Shown: positions 1 through 10,259 of the stretch, piece after piece
How positions within the stretch are numbered: the stretch's first letter is position 1
Layout of the letters: every line of letters starts with the position of its first letter
Source of the DNA: Gliomastix tumulicola
Lineage: Eukaryota > Ascomycota > Sordariomycetes > Hypocreales > Bionectriaceae
Reading direction: 5' to 3'
Assembly: GCA_001599755.1 (NCBI GenBank)
Contig: BCHX01000002.1
Location: forward strand, 3,826,330 to 3,890,329
Length of the DNA: 64,000 nt
Made by a program: the position numbers and the translations under genes
The notes under the pieces: generated by a model
Seen by the model: the letters and a program-made list of their open reading frames with translations, nothing else
Databases searched by the model: none
Told to the model about the DNA's origin: nothing

Positions 1-1270
1 TTGTCGCCACACTCCGTCGACTAGAGTTTTTAAGATGGCTCTCTAGAACCGAAGTTCACAGAAAAGGACGGGAGAACGGCCCTGCCTCGACTGCGCTGGA
101 AGCCAACTTGGGACATCTCTACCTCGGTACATCGGAGGACGATGGCCTCGCTATCGGCATCACCGATTTTGTGAACGACTTGTGCTCACCCGATAGTGAG
201 ATCGAAATCCCCCCTGCCCTTGTTCAGTGCCGCCTTCTGCAGGAGGACAGAGCGGATTTGGCTCTGGACTTATCTCCGTTCAGCGACCGAAACCCCTTCT
301 CCGTATATATCCAAGGTCGTGTGTTCTTAGCTCTCAAGGACTTCGACTCGGCGGCTATTAACTTCCGGAAGGCAGCTGTCGGGATGGGTAAGAATGATCC
401 GCCAGTCTCGTCCTTGATATTCTTGAAGCTAATTGATAATCAATAGGTTCTGAAAATGCCAAGGTTAACCGCCAGAGTGCTGGTCTCATTGATGAAACGG
501 ACTGGAATCTCATCAACAGCGGTCTGGCAAAATACTACTCGCACATTGTTGCATTGTACGAGAGGCACAAGGCGTATTCTTTCGTGGTCGATTTCGCAAG
601 ATTGGCCATACAGTTCTTCCCATCATCAGCCGAGAGCAAGCTCACTAAGACCGACATGCTCAGCCGTCTCTTCAACGCCGCCGTAGCGACATCTCAGTTC
701 CAGCTGGCTCATTCCACTCTTCTGTCCCTCAAGGACGGCCCAATGAGGCACTCAAGTCTGCGAAAGTTGGTCGATAGGATGTGCGAGACCTACCACAACC
801 AAGAGCTCGTTACTCTGCCGTTCCCAGGCATGCAACAGGATGTGGAGATCATCCTCGATCAGAAGTGCAGGGGTGTTGCGGATGTAGTTAATGGCTTTCC
901 ATATCACCAGATCCTCTATTCGTGGAGGATCAGCCATGGCAACTTCCGCGGGGCTGCCTCGGTTCTGCTTGATCGCATCCGCAAGCTTAGGAAAGCTGGG
1001 GAGGGCGACAAGCTTATTGGGCAAGATGTCCTTGACACACCCGTCACGAAGCAGTACCTCCTACTGATCAACGCCTTGAGCTGCGTCGACAAAAAGGAGG
1101 CATGGATCTACGACGAACCCCAAGCTGATGATGAACACACACCAAGCAAGCGCTCAGTTGTCTCGCTTGCGGATGTCAGGAAGCAGTACCAAGACGAGCT
1201 GGATCGGATCACGGCCATTCAAAACAACCAATTTGGGTTCGAGGCAGACGATGTCATGGACATCTCGTGA
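1..1270 (+). CDS. NUP120: Nucleoporin Nup120/Nup160 family, C-terminal part (5' end outside window)
   Basis: This is the C-terminal part of a scaffold nucleoporin of the Y-shaped (Nup84/Nup107-160) complex, which builds the nuclear pore ring and supports mRNA export. The frame is open from the window edge (codons from base 3) to 387. A GT-AG intron occupies 388-446, and exon 2 runs 447-1270; the split codon restores Gly across the junction. What is visible is alpha-helical repeat sequence. The end of the protein, including LLLINALSCVD, KEAWIYDEP and DVRKQYQDELDRI, matches my recollection of the fungal Nup120/160 C-terminus. No start is visible because the gene is cut by the window edge. It converges on VPS26 with about 350 bp between them. 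The family call rests on motif memory, not on a search; the splice model is firm. Confidence 0.75.
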
Positions 1271-1622
1271 GCTGCCCTCGAGGCCGATCGGAGGAAACTC
1301 GAGTAGCGTGTTTGTAAAATATAGTGACTGTTCTACGGGACACATGGCGTATTAGATACCTCAACGGGGGCAAGGGGACATTCGTGTATGGAAAATTATA
1401 ATGAGAATGATTTTTTATTTTTCGGTACATCTTCTCTCCTACCACTATGCTTCTATCGAGTAATGAAAGAGACCACCGTCTCCAGAATCCGGAACGCCCA
1501 GCCTAAAGCCTACACAAGATACAGACAGTGAAACCACGAGAACGAACAAGAGCCAAGATGAAGTTGCCAGGGCTCGTCAGAAATGGACAGGGCACAGTAC
1601 AGAAGAAGCACTAGAGAGCATC
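1271..1622. other. Convergent 3' intergenic region
   Basis: This gap lies between the stop codons of the nucleoporin gene and VPS26. It is expected to hold both 3' UTRs. I see no coding frame, repeat or RNA gene in it. Confidence 0.7.
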
Positions 1623-2714
1623 TCAGACCTCGACAGCGGCGAGCTTGTTCTCCGGCGGCGCGGGCAGAGACTGTGTGCCGGCATTCGGGACCGGCTCTGC
1701 GTCGGGCGCTTGCCGGTAGAGGATGATCTCAGACTGCTTGAAGTATCGTCGGGCATCTAGGAAAGTGAGTCAGTTTGGCAAGTCAACTGGATGCAGGTAG
1801 GGTCGGTAGAATACGTACCTTCGTCAATGAGGACGAGACTAAGATAATACCTCGTCGAGAACTTCTTGTTCACATCACGGAACGTAGGCGTCAGGTCGAA
1901 GCCGCCCAGGAACAGCCGGATGGGGATCGTCTCGCCCCTCGACGGCGACCCGTCCATGATCTCGAAGCGCACGAGGGTCTCGCTCTCGTTATACTGGTTC
2001 GGCGCGGCACCCGTAGTCTCGCGGCGGATGATGGACAGCTCCATGTGCTTGATCTTGAGGCGGACGAGCAGGAAGTAGATGCGGCCGACGATGACGTCCT
2101 TGAGGTGGTACTTTGACTTGCTGTACTCGAACTCGATGTGCAGGCAGTCCTCGATGCCGACGTCCATCTTGATGCTGCTGTTGACCTCGGGCGGGATGCG
2201 GTAGCTGTAGACCCAGAGGTCCTTCTCGCGGACGACCTCGCCGATGCGGCGGGAGACGGTGGCGCGCACAAAGTAGCGGAGCTTGACGTTGATACCGTTG
2301 TACGACTCGTACTGCTTCTCGACGTTGCGGAAGTTGAACTCGAAGGTCTGCGGGTGCTGGAGCTCGCCGGGGGCCGCGAGCTCCTGGTTGAGGGAGAGAA
2401 ATTGGTAGTGGTTGCCTCGGTCGAAGAACATCTCTGCCCAGGCGTCTGTTAGCGACGGTCTGATATATGCGCGCGCCGAACAAGGAGGATCCCTCACCTA
2501 TCGTGCCGATGAACTGGACCTTGATGCCCGTGTGCTCCAGCCGCTTGCCGTCCTTCGGCCGCACAGTCACGGCGCCCTTGACCGACTCGCCATCCATGAA
2601 TAGGGGCGCCTTCTCGCGACGGTTCTTGTCCAGCTTGACATCGACCATGGAGCGATCATCCGTATCCTCGAGGAGGATGTCGATGTCGACCGGGTTGGAG
2701 AAGAAGTACGACAT
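1623..2714 (-). CDS. VPS26: Vacuolar protein sorting-associated protein 26, retromer subunit
   Basis: VPS26 is the arrestin-fold subunit of the retromer cargo-recognition trimer, which acts on endosomes to return receptors to the Golgi. There are three exons on the minus strand: 2498-2714, 1819-2433 and 1623-1756. The introns at 2434-2497 and 1757-1818 both have GT-AG ends, and the joined protein is 321 aa, the usual length for fungal VPS26. The start MSYFFSNPVDIDI, the segment QTFEFNFRNVEKQYESYNG and the arrestin-like core with LWVYSYRIPPE are typical of the family. The second exon junction rebuilds QFIGTIEMFFDRG, and the last rebuilds LIDEDARRYFKQSE. The C-terminal 40 residues are low-complexity and poorly conserved in the family. 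The gene is divergent from chorismate synthase, with an inverted-repeat element in the shared upstream region. Confidence 0.95.
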
Positions 2715-2952
2715 GGCTGGAATCGCGCAAACTAGGCCGGGTTACGAGGGAGAAACTGGTGGGAAAGAGTCGCAGTGCGTGTTGACGGGCTGGAGCTCTG
2801 AGGCTGTGAGCAGCCTGGATCGCGAAACGTTGTCGGAGGACGAGGCAGGCGGTGGGTGGCTCTGCCGGGACCCACCTTCTTTATCTTATCTCTAGCGTTA
2901 TCCTATCTTCAGCTTATCTTATCTCCAGCTTTATCTTTTTTTCACTATTTAT
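2715..2952. promoter_or_regulatory. VPS26 upstream region
   Basis: This is the presumed promoter and 5' UTR of VPS26. From about 2875 it turns into a run of degenerate TTATC/CTTATCT-like repeats (for example TATCTTATCTCTAG and CTTATCTTATCTCCAG), which leads directly into the inverted-repeat element. No gene is seen. Confidence 0.4.
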
Positions 2953-3427
2953 TTTGGCCTCGCCTATCCAACCACTGGAATAGGCTACTTAGACAGCCAC
3001 GAAATGCCCCATAAACCCGAAAAGTGCCTAGCGCGGTACCTTTCCCTAGGTACCACCCCTCTAACAGCAGCCCGGCCTTCCAACGCTCTTGAGGGCAGAG
3101 CCCTTGTAGACCCTGATGAAAGACCCCTCGTAGACCTGAGTGAAGCAGCCTGATTGAAGCAGCCCGGCTAACAGACCTCTCGCAGACCCCTCGCAGGCCC
3201 GATTAAGGCGGCCTAATTGAAGCAACCCAATTAAAGCAGCCTAATTAAAGTAGCTCTATTAATTAAGGCATACCTCATGAACCTAATTGAAAGAGCCGTA
3301 TTACTAGAAGTTGCAGCTTGGGTTGTTTAGTGTAAGTGGAAGTACCTAGGGCGAGGTACCTCACTTGAGATGTGGGGCATTTTGTGGCTGTCTAAGCTAT
3401 TCCAGTGGTTGGATAGGCGAGGCTATA
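2953..3427. mobile_element. MITE-like element with long terminal inverted repeats
   Basis: The segment starting GCCTCGCCTATCCAACC near 2957 reappears as its reverse complement ending near 3423. After alignment the first 27 bases are identical. The match continues, after a 4-5 base indel, through CTTAGACAGCCAC and AAATGCCCCA. A weaker outer match around CCTAGGTAC follows, so each arm is roughly 60 to 90 bp. The interior has no meaningful open frame. It carries a degenerate 14-bp tandem repeat (consensus ATTAAAGCAGCCTA) at about 3202-3257, with related copies near 3139-3166. Total length is about 470 bp. The size, the long inverted ends and the lack of coding capacity fit a non-autonomous DNA transposon (MITE) or foldback element. 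The target-site duplication is not clear because the AT-rich flanks make it ambiguous. Confidence 0.7.
3202..3257 (+). repeat. 14-bp degenerate tandem repeat inside the inverted-repeat element
   Basis: Four consecutive 14-base units vary around ATTAAAGCAGCCTA. The copies differ mostly by C/T and G/A changes, as expected from transitions. Two related units lie just upstream, around 3139-3166. The repeat is confined to the interior of the element. Confidence 0.55.
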
Positions 3428-3690
3428 ATTTAATAAAGTTATATTTTATAACTTAATCCCCCCCCCTCCTTTTCCTCCCCTTAAACTTTCTTATTTATTA
3501 TTCTTATTAATATTCTTAAACTACCTAATAATATAAAATAAAATAAAAAAACCCTCTATTAACATTTATTAATATTTATTAATAAGCTCTTTATAGAGTA
3601 AAATAATAGCTCTTATTAATTTAAAAGTGAGTTCTACACTAAGCACTATTTAACAGCCTAGTTATAATAAGCTAATTATTAAATAAATCA
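3428..3690. repeat. AT-rich block, probably RIP-mutated repeat relic
   Basis: The sequence is strongly enriched in TTA, TAA, TAT and ATA runs, against the GC-rich composition of all neighbouring genes. It has no open frame of note. Such TpA-rich blocks are the usual footprint of repeat-induced point mutation on duplicated DNA in Pezizomycotina. A C-rich tract interrupts it near 3457-3480. What the ancestral sequence was cannot be told. Confidence 0.5.
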
Positions 3691-4454
3691 CCGTCAGCAT
3701 GCTAAGAGCCCGACGGTGCTCCGCAATAAGTTATTTCCAGGGGTATCATTCCGACAGTTTGGGGTGTTATTCTGACAGCACCCAACAAATTGTCCATACG
3801 TCGCTGTGAAGATCCGCCCCATGCCCATACCTCAACAACTCTGATCGCGTGGCCGTTCTTGCTTCTTTCTTTCTTCTGGAATTCGGTTTGTATTAGTGGA
3901 ACTTGTAAATAATGGCTGAATCAGAGGTTGTCACCTTGCCAAAGATCGTCCCAAGACACTGAGATTGCCGATGTCGGCCCACTCAGATATTCCTATGAAG
4001 GAAGCCGCCGGCCTGCAAAGCTCGTGTCCGAAGAAGCCGCCGCGGTGCTGTATATCACAGCCCAGGCCTCATGAAGTCGATGAGCCACATCTTCTGAAGG
4101 ACCAAATCCGGCGCCGTCGGCTCATGGTGGGGTGTAAGGTGTGAGGTGTTCCAAAGTACTCAAATAGAGACTTGAATACCAGGTATTGCGCACAGATTGG
4201 GGGCGGTCTTTATGGCTTGATACCCACAATTTTAGGGACCTGACACCGGATCAGGGTAGCTCGCTATAACCCCTGTGGAAATCGTAAAACACGCCGCTCC
4301 CTCCGCGATTAGTCACCGGCAAAGGAAACATCCCTACTACATCGCAACACTCCTCCCCCTCCAATATCTTTCCCTCTTCCTTCAATCCTCCAATCTCTCT
4401 CCCTCTTCCATCAATCAATTCGCCCAGTGCACATGCAGAACAGCTAGAGACACC
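3691..4454 (+). promoter_or_regulatory. Chorismate synthase upstream region
   Basis: This is a non-coding stretch of 760 bp. Near its start, CACCGTC and GACGGTG form a short hairpin across the AGCATGCTAAGAGCC region. A TTAGTCA heptamer at 4309-4315 (TGACTAA on the other strand) is one base off the Gcn4/CPC1 site, which would suit an aromatic amino-acid gene, but it is a single weak match. Pyrimidine-rich sequence (TCCCCCTCC, TTTCCCTC) at about 4350-4410 is typical of fungal start regions. Confidence 0.35.
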
Positions 4455-5829
4455 ATGTCGACATTTGGCAAATACTTTCGCGTGACGACGTGAGTCCTCT
4501 CCCTCCGCTAAACTGGACAATCTGCTGACCTCCATCGTCACAGCGCCGGCGAGTCCCACGGCAAGTCCGTCTCCTGCATCGTCGACAATTGCCCGCCAGG
4601 CCTGGCCCTCGTCGAGTCCGATATCCAGCCGCAGCTCACTCGTCGACGTCCGGGCCAGTCGGCTATCACCACTCCGCGCGATGAGAAGGACCGCGTGACT
4701 ATAGGATCTGGAACCGAGTTTGGGCGCACGTAAGATGACCCTACAGGAACTCACGATGCTTCATGCTAACAGAACGAAGCCTAGGGACTCCAATCAGGTT
4801 TGTCGCCTTTGCGAAAGCGAAGATAATATATTAACCGTTTCCAGTTTGATAGTGATGAACGAAGACCAACGCCCGCATGACTACGGCTCCAAGACTATTG
4901 ACGTCTACCCGCGCCCTTCCCACTCTGACTGGACTTACCTCGAGAAGTACGGCACCAAGGCATCATCTGGAGGCGGCCGGAGCAGCGCCCGCGAGACTAT
5001 CGCCCGCGTCGCCGCAGGTGCTGTTGCCGAGAAGTGGCTGCGCGAATCCTATCGCATTGAGATTGTTGCTTTTGTTTCCTCAGTTGGCAATATCAAGCTC
5101 TTTGGAGATAGGCCGACAACTGATGGCGACGATATCGACTCCCTCAGTAACCACCCTAAGTTCCTCGAGCTTGTTAGCTCCCTGACCCGCGAGAAGGTGG
5201 ATGAGTTCCTTCCTGTGCGCTGCCCTGATGCTGCCGTTGCAAAGCGTATGGAGGAAAGGATTGCCGAGCTCCGCGATCAGCATGACTCTACTGGTGGAAC
5301 TATAACCTGTATTATTCGCGGGTGCCCCTCCGGCCTAGGCGAGCCGTGCTTTGACAAGCTTGAGGCTACCCTTGCCCATGCTATGATGTCTATTCCTGCT
5401 ACTAAGGGCTTTGAGATTGGCTCTGGCTTCCAAGGCGCTGAGATGCGCGGCTCCCGCCACAACGACCCCTTTATGTCTGCCGCCGCCGCCGACAATACGG
5501 CGCCGAGCGCTGGCGCTGGCATTGCTCCTTCCCGTCTACAGACTAAGACAAACCACTCTGGCGGTATCCAAGGAGGCATCTCTAACGGCATGCCTATCTT
5601 CTTCCGCGTTGCATTCAAGCCTCCCGCTACAATCTCCCAGGACCAGACTACTGCTCGCTATGACGCTTCGGGCGAGGGCATTCTGACCACTAAGGGCCGT
5701 CACGACCCTAACGTTGTTCCTCGCGCGGTCCCTATCGTCGAGGCTATGGCCGCTCTAACTATCGCTGACGCTCTCATGGCTCAGCATGCGAGGCAGCTCG
5801 GCATGAAGATTGCCGCAGCTGCACAGTAG
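4455..5829 (+). CDS. ARO2: Chorismate synthase
   Basis: The enzyme converts 5-enolpyruvylshikimate-3-phosphate to chorismate, the last step of the shikimate pathway and precursor of Phe, Tyr and Trp. There are four exons: 4455-4489, 4544-4729, 4780-4797 and 4845-5829, all with GT-AG introns, giving 407 aa. The N-terminus MSTFGKYFRVTT joins AGESHGKS, the first family signature. The 18-nt third exon supplies LGTPI between FGRT and SLIVMNEDQRP. Further signatures are DYGSKTIDVYPRPSH, RSSARETIARVAAGA, GMPIFFRVAFKPP, and RHDPNVVPRAVPIVEAM near the C-terminus. As in other fungi the protein may also carry NADPH:FMN reductase activity (family knowledge). The micro-exon explains why simple frame translation shows an unrelated bridging peptide here. 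The gene is divergent from VPS26. Confidence 0.96.
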
Positions 5830-7140
5830 TACATTTCTGAGTACAAGAGCTCAGATCATCAAGAATGCACGTGGGACTAAGGGGGAACACCGGTAGACTA
5901 GAAACGGTCAGGCAAGGATCTTTGGCGTTAGAAGAAACATACCTTTTATTACTCTTCAGCCCTGTTCATGTTCTGTCCTTCCCTAATGGAACCGGAAATG
6001 CGAAGCTCGGGGCGGAGGGACGGGCCTACTATACGGCGATGGTGATTCCCATAGTACTGTTCTGTTCTTCCTCTGCCTCCAACAAAATTCTGCATACGAC
6101 CAAGAGAAGCCTTTCGATGGCGCTGAACACACTGAACACACCATTGCGCTGGTGGCAGAAAGCCTGGAGATGCTTGAGGCCTTTGAAGTATCCCCGATCG
6201 GCGAGCGCGCCCAGATCAGTAAATTCCCTATACGGCCGAGGAAATAATGAAAGAGCGGGCTCGAGAAGTGTCGGCGCTCACGCAAGGGGATGCGAAGGGG
6301 TTTTTCATTACCGACGACGAGAGGATTCAGCCGTGCAATGAAGATAAAATAGATAGTGGTAGATGGTGAACGATCAAGCGTCGACCCGCGTCATGAGGGA
6401 GTACAGATGCTCGGCCGCATCACCTTAAAGGGGTCATATTCAGCAATCAAAAACGAGTCACCACTATGCTTAGGCGAAGTATTCCATTCCAGTATAACAG
6501 AGGCTAGGTAGCTTCGCGAAAATCCTTAATCAAGTATACTCCGCAACGAATCAGCATTTCTCTAGACTGTTTAGAAAACGGTTGCTTTCAATATGGTGGG
6601 GACATCTCTTTGTGAGAACCCCACTAGCTCAGAAGCGCCGCCTCAGCAGAGTGACAGGCGTCGTGGCCGTGCTTTTGAGGACGACGTACCCGAGCAGGTA
6701 CGGCGCTACGAATTAACTCAGAGATTTCTTACGGCCATTTGAAATCAGATGCATCACGACTCTACCAATTGGCCCTGTTGCGCATCATTACCGTATTTCT
6801 TCTAGGGATCGTATAGCTGTTGCTGCAACTGCACCAGCCACACGCCAGCCTCATACTGCCAGATGCTGAGATTGGGGTGCTGCCGACCCACATTTGCGGA
6901 GGCCAAGTCACATGCTTAGTCACGTGCTCCCATTTCCCCACCAGTCCGCCCGGCTCATCCCCGGCGCTGGCACCGAATTTTTGCCCTCACGTGCACCAGC
7001 CCTAGCAACTTTCCGCCCACACGAAAATCGACCCAAACATTTCGTGAGAAGCTCGAAAGGGAACCGAATCGACCCAAGATCCCCTCCATCTTCACGACCC
7101 CCCGTCCCTCTCGTCGACAACTAACCACACAACCGGCAGG
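5830..7140. other. Intergenic region between chorismate synthase and RPL9
   Basis: There are 1.3 kb without a supported gene. Around 6110-6360 two frames show short protein-like stretches (for example AEHTEHTIALVAESLEMLEA, then a stop), which could be a decayed gene fragment. A 49-codon ATG frame at 6593-6742 has no recognisable similarity. The last 250 bp form the RPL9 promoter, with CACGTG at about 6921 and again a TCACGTG near 6986, plus CT-rich sequence just before the start. TGACTC (reverse strand) occurs at about 6455. No RNA gene was recognised. Confidence 0.4.
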
Positions 7141-8177
7141 ATGAGGTACATTCATTCTCAGGAGCTCCTTGACATCCCCGAGGGTGGTACGTTTTTATAC
7201 CGAATTCCCAGTTTTTGCTGTTCGAGGCGCGATGGTGGGCGGGATTGGAGTCGGCACTTCGCGATGCAACGTTTTTTTCTTTGGTTGCTTGGAGTTGGCC
7301 ACCGGGGAGGAAGGAACGAGATGGATGAGGGGGGGATTGGAGGCGCTCGTTGCGTTCGTCTGCGCTGGATGAGTTATGCTAACATTCTGGGTGTAGTCAA
7401 GGTCAGCATCAAGACCAGAACCGTCACCGTCGAGGGCCCCCGAGGTACGAACGTCTCCCACCCCCATCACCAGCACCACGACGATCCCGAGGCGGACCTG
7501 AATTGCTGGATGGGCACATGGGCATTGGCATTGGCATTGGCGCAGGAATTCTAACGGAATGGCAATCAACAGGGAAGCTCGTCAAGAACCTCGGTCACCT
7601 GGCTGTCAACTTCGGCCAGCCCAAGAAGAACACCATCTCGATCGAGATCCACCACGGCAACCGAAAGAACGTCGCCACCCTCCGAACCGTCCGCTCCATC
7701 ATCAGCAACCTCATCGTTGGCGTGACCAAGGGATTTAAGTACAAGATGCGATACGTCTATGCTCATTTCCCTATCAACGTCAACGTGGAGAAGAACGGCG
7801 AGACGGGCCTCTTCGAGGTCGAGATCCGAAACTTCATCGGCGAGAAGATCGTCCGCCGCGTCGTCATGCAGCCCGGCGTCGACGTCGAGATCTCCAAGGC
7901 CCAGAAGGACGAGCTCGTCCTGTTCGGCAACTCCCTCGAGAACGTGTCCCAGTCCGCCGCCGATATTCAGCAGATCTGCCGGGTGCGAAACAAGGATATC
8001 CGAAAGGTGAGGACACGAACAATTTCTGTGGAAGCGTGGGAGAGAGAGAGAACAACTGCTTGCGGCTCTACCGATGATGGGGCAAAACGAGGGAACTTCT
8101 TGGCTAACGAATATTTCTTATAGTTCCTGGACGGTCTTTACGTCTCCGAGAAGGGCAACGTCGTTGAGGAATCGTAG
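7141..8177 (+). CDS. RPL9: 60S ribosomal protein L9 (uL6)
   Basis: This is a component of the large cytosolic ribosomal subunit near the GTPase-associated centre. The exons are 7141-7186, 7397-7444, 7573-8006 and 8124-8177, giving 193 aa, the expected size. The start MRYIHSQELLDIPEG joins VKVSIKTRTVTVEGPRG and then KLVKNLGHL. The body contains RTVRSIISNLIVGVTKGF, KMRYVYAHFPINVNV and DIQQICRVRNKDIRK, and the last exon adds FLDGLYVSEKG. Introns are 210, 128 and 117 nt, with the longest immediately after codon 15, as is common for fungal ribosomal-protein genes. All junctions are GT-AG and keep frame. CACGTG motifs lie in the upstream 230 bp. I saw no C/D or H/ACA snoRNA in the introns. Confidence 0.97.
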
Positions 8178-9063
8178 ACGACAACGGGTGTTTTGTTTCT
8201 TTTGCGTTCTTGGGTCTCAGGAGTGGCGAAGGGTCATAAATGCATGTCAGGTAGCACGGTCGCTGCTTTACGAATTTAAAAGTTAAAAAGGACGTCAAAG
8301 ACACCGTCGTATACTCTCTGCTTGTGTCTCCTTATGAACCGGGGGCGTGTCAACGATATGAAGGTCAGCGCTATGACATTTACGCGCGCACGCATCATTC
8401 AGCACTCCAGGAGTGCCGCGACCTAATGGGAGCAGAGTTTTCACGCGGTTGGCAGAACTGCCTCTAGATCACATCTACACAAGTCGCGAGACACAAAAAC
8501 ATGCGGAATATCAGCTTTGAATCATTCTCTGCAGATTTTTTTATCTGACCATGCTAGCTCATAAATATCAAATCGTGCTCGAACCATAAACTTTCTCGGA
8601 GACACGCTGTGACGGTCCCAAGGCTCATATCGTTGTCCTGAATATCGTAATGAAAAAGAAAAAAAAACCAAACGTCTTCCATACTTGCATGATTCATCGA
8701 TCCATCGTCCAATCTATCCATCTTGTGACACCCCTCGACGGGCTCTCCTTGCGAAGAAAAAAAGGGAAAAGGCTCTCAACACAACACAATCACCGACTGA
8801 ACGGCGTCCTTATGACCGCTCTTTGGAAAAGGAAAAATAACCTGAACGCCGCAAATGACCAGAAAACAGGTATATGCAAGACCGGGGGGGTTTTTGTGAC
8901 TCGCGAGACGTTGTTATGTCCATGTCGTCCCTGATCCAGCTTCGAGAAGCTGGCGTGTAACTCATCTGTACATTACAATCGTGGCGGGGGAAGCTCGGTG
9001 CGAGGCTTCCAATGCCGAAAGGAAAAAGGAGGTAGGGAATATCAGACCAAGGGCCCAGTCCAC
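8178..9063. other. Convergent 3' region between RPL9 and the sensor-like gene
   Basis: There are about 890 bp of non-coding sequence with A-rich and G-rich short tracts (around 8650-8670 and 8883-8890). I see no supported gene, repeat or RNA. Confidence 0.55.
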
Positions 9064-10259
9064 TCATGACCGGCGGGAGGTCTTGGTGTATTGTGACGGA
9101 GGCCCTCGACTCCGATGCGTCCGACGGCCAGAGCTGGAGCTACCTGTAGGGAAATTGTCAGCAAACTGGAACTCGTCCCTAGGAGGTGTTATGCGGTGTT
9201 TGACTTACTAGGACTGGTGTAGTCGGAGTAGGAGTAGTACGACTCGCTGTAGCGCGAACGACCGCCGCCCTTGCGAGCCGGCTTCTTCTCCTTCCTCAGG
9301 TTCAGGAGCGCCAGCAGCGTGGCCGCGAGCCCGGCGAGTCCGAGCCATCTCTTACCGCTCGACTTCTTCTCGCTGCCGGCCGCAGAGCCACCGCCGCCGA
9401 ACCAGCCCGAGTGACGGTGTCGTCGCGAGTGCGCCGAGGGCGGGCGGCTGCCATGGCGGGAGTAGCGCTCTTCGATGACCTCGGTGCGCTCCTTCTTCTT
9501 GCGTCCGAAGCAGGCCTTCCAGAGTCCGCGGGCGATGCAGCAGAAGGCGAGGAGCAGGAGGAGCATGGCACCGGCGATGGAACCGATGACAATACCGGCA
9601 ATAGCTCCGCCGCTGAGGCCGCCGCCGCCGCCACCGCCCGCGCCAATGGGCTCGCTAGTCCCCGTGGATTCCGCAGTGGTGGTCGTAGCCGTGGCCCCCT
9701 CGGTGACGGTGTCGGTGGTCACGATGGTGGTGGTGCCGGTCACGCGGTAGGGCGCCGAGTACTGCGTGGTGACGGTGCCGTCGGTGGTGATGATGATGGT
9801 GCTGGGCTCCTCGTAGCCAGGCTTGGCCGAGCACTGGCCGCTGAAGGCGCACGTCTGCCAACCGGCGCAGCAAATGGGTCCGCAGGCCTCCTGCTCGCTG
9901 TTCTTGGGCTCGCAGTCGACGCCCGCGGTGGGCTCCGGAGCCGGCTCCCACCACGTCATGAGGGTGCTCGTAAACGTCCGCGTCTCGGTCCACGTGGTGG
10001 TCAGGTAGGGCTGGGAGCCACCGCCGCCGGCGCACGTTGCGATGTCGCCCTGGAGCGTCATGCAGCGCTCGCCGGAGCCGCAGCAGAGCTGGTTGTCGGC
10101 GCCGCAGTACGAGTCGCAGTTTCGCGGCATCAGGAAGCCCATGCCGAGGTCGTGCAGGTCGTCCTTGGGGTAGGGCGTGGCCGAGGCGAGGCTGGCCCCG
10201 GTGGCCAGCATCAGGGCCAGCGACCGCGGCAGCAGCCGCAACACCGGCGCAGGGCTCAT
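9064..10259 (-). CDS. Cell-wall sensor-like secreted/membrane protein with Cys-rich ectodomain
   Basis: The exons are 9209-10259 and 9064-9143, with the GT-AG intron at 9144-9208, giving 376 aa. Residues 1-27 form a signal peptide ending ASLASA. Two Cys-rich modules follow, at about 48-76 (with a CC pair in QLCCGSGERC) and 116-143 (CGPICCAGWQTC). Then come Thr-rich stalk sequence (about 155-200), a poly-Gly hinge, a transmembrane segment at about 217-242, and a basic cytoplasmic tail (GRKKKERTEVIEERYSRHG). A second hydrophobic stretch at about 304-320 is short. The last exon replaces the apparent KSNTA end with a Ser/Arg-rich tail. The layout resembles fungal WSC/Mid2-type surface sensors, but I do not recognise a canonical WSC domain. 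Function is therefore inferred only from architecture. The gene is divergent from V-ATPase subunit H. Confidence 0.75.

Noticed and set aside
1891..2271. Long frames opposite or out of frame with VPS26 and other GC-rich genes
   Set aside because: Shadows of the true reading frames caused by strong codon third-position bias.
6593..6742. 49-codon ATG frame before RPL9
   Set aside because: No similarity, no splice continuation that improves it, and length within chance expectation.
7187..8123. Search for intron-encoded snoRNAs in RPL9
   Set aside because: A GATGATG is present in intron 3, but no matching D box or terminal stem was found.
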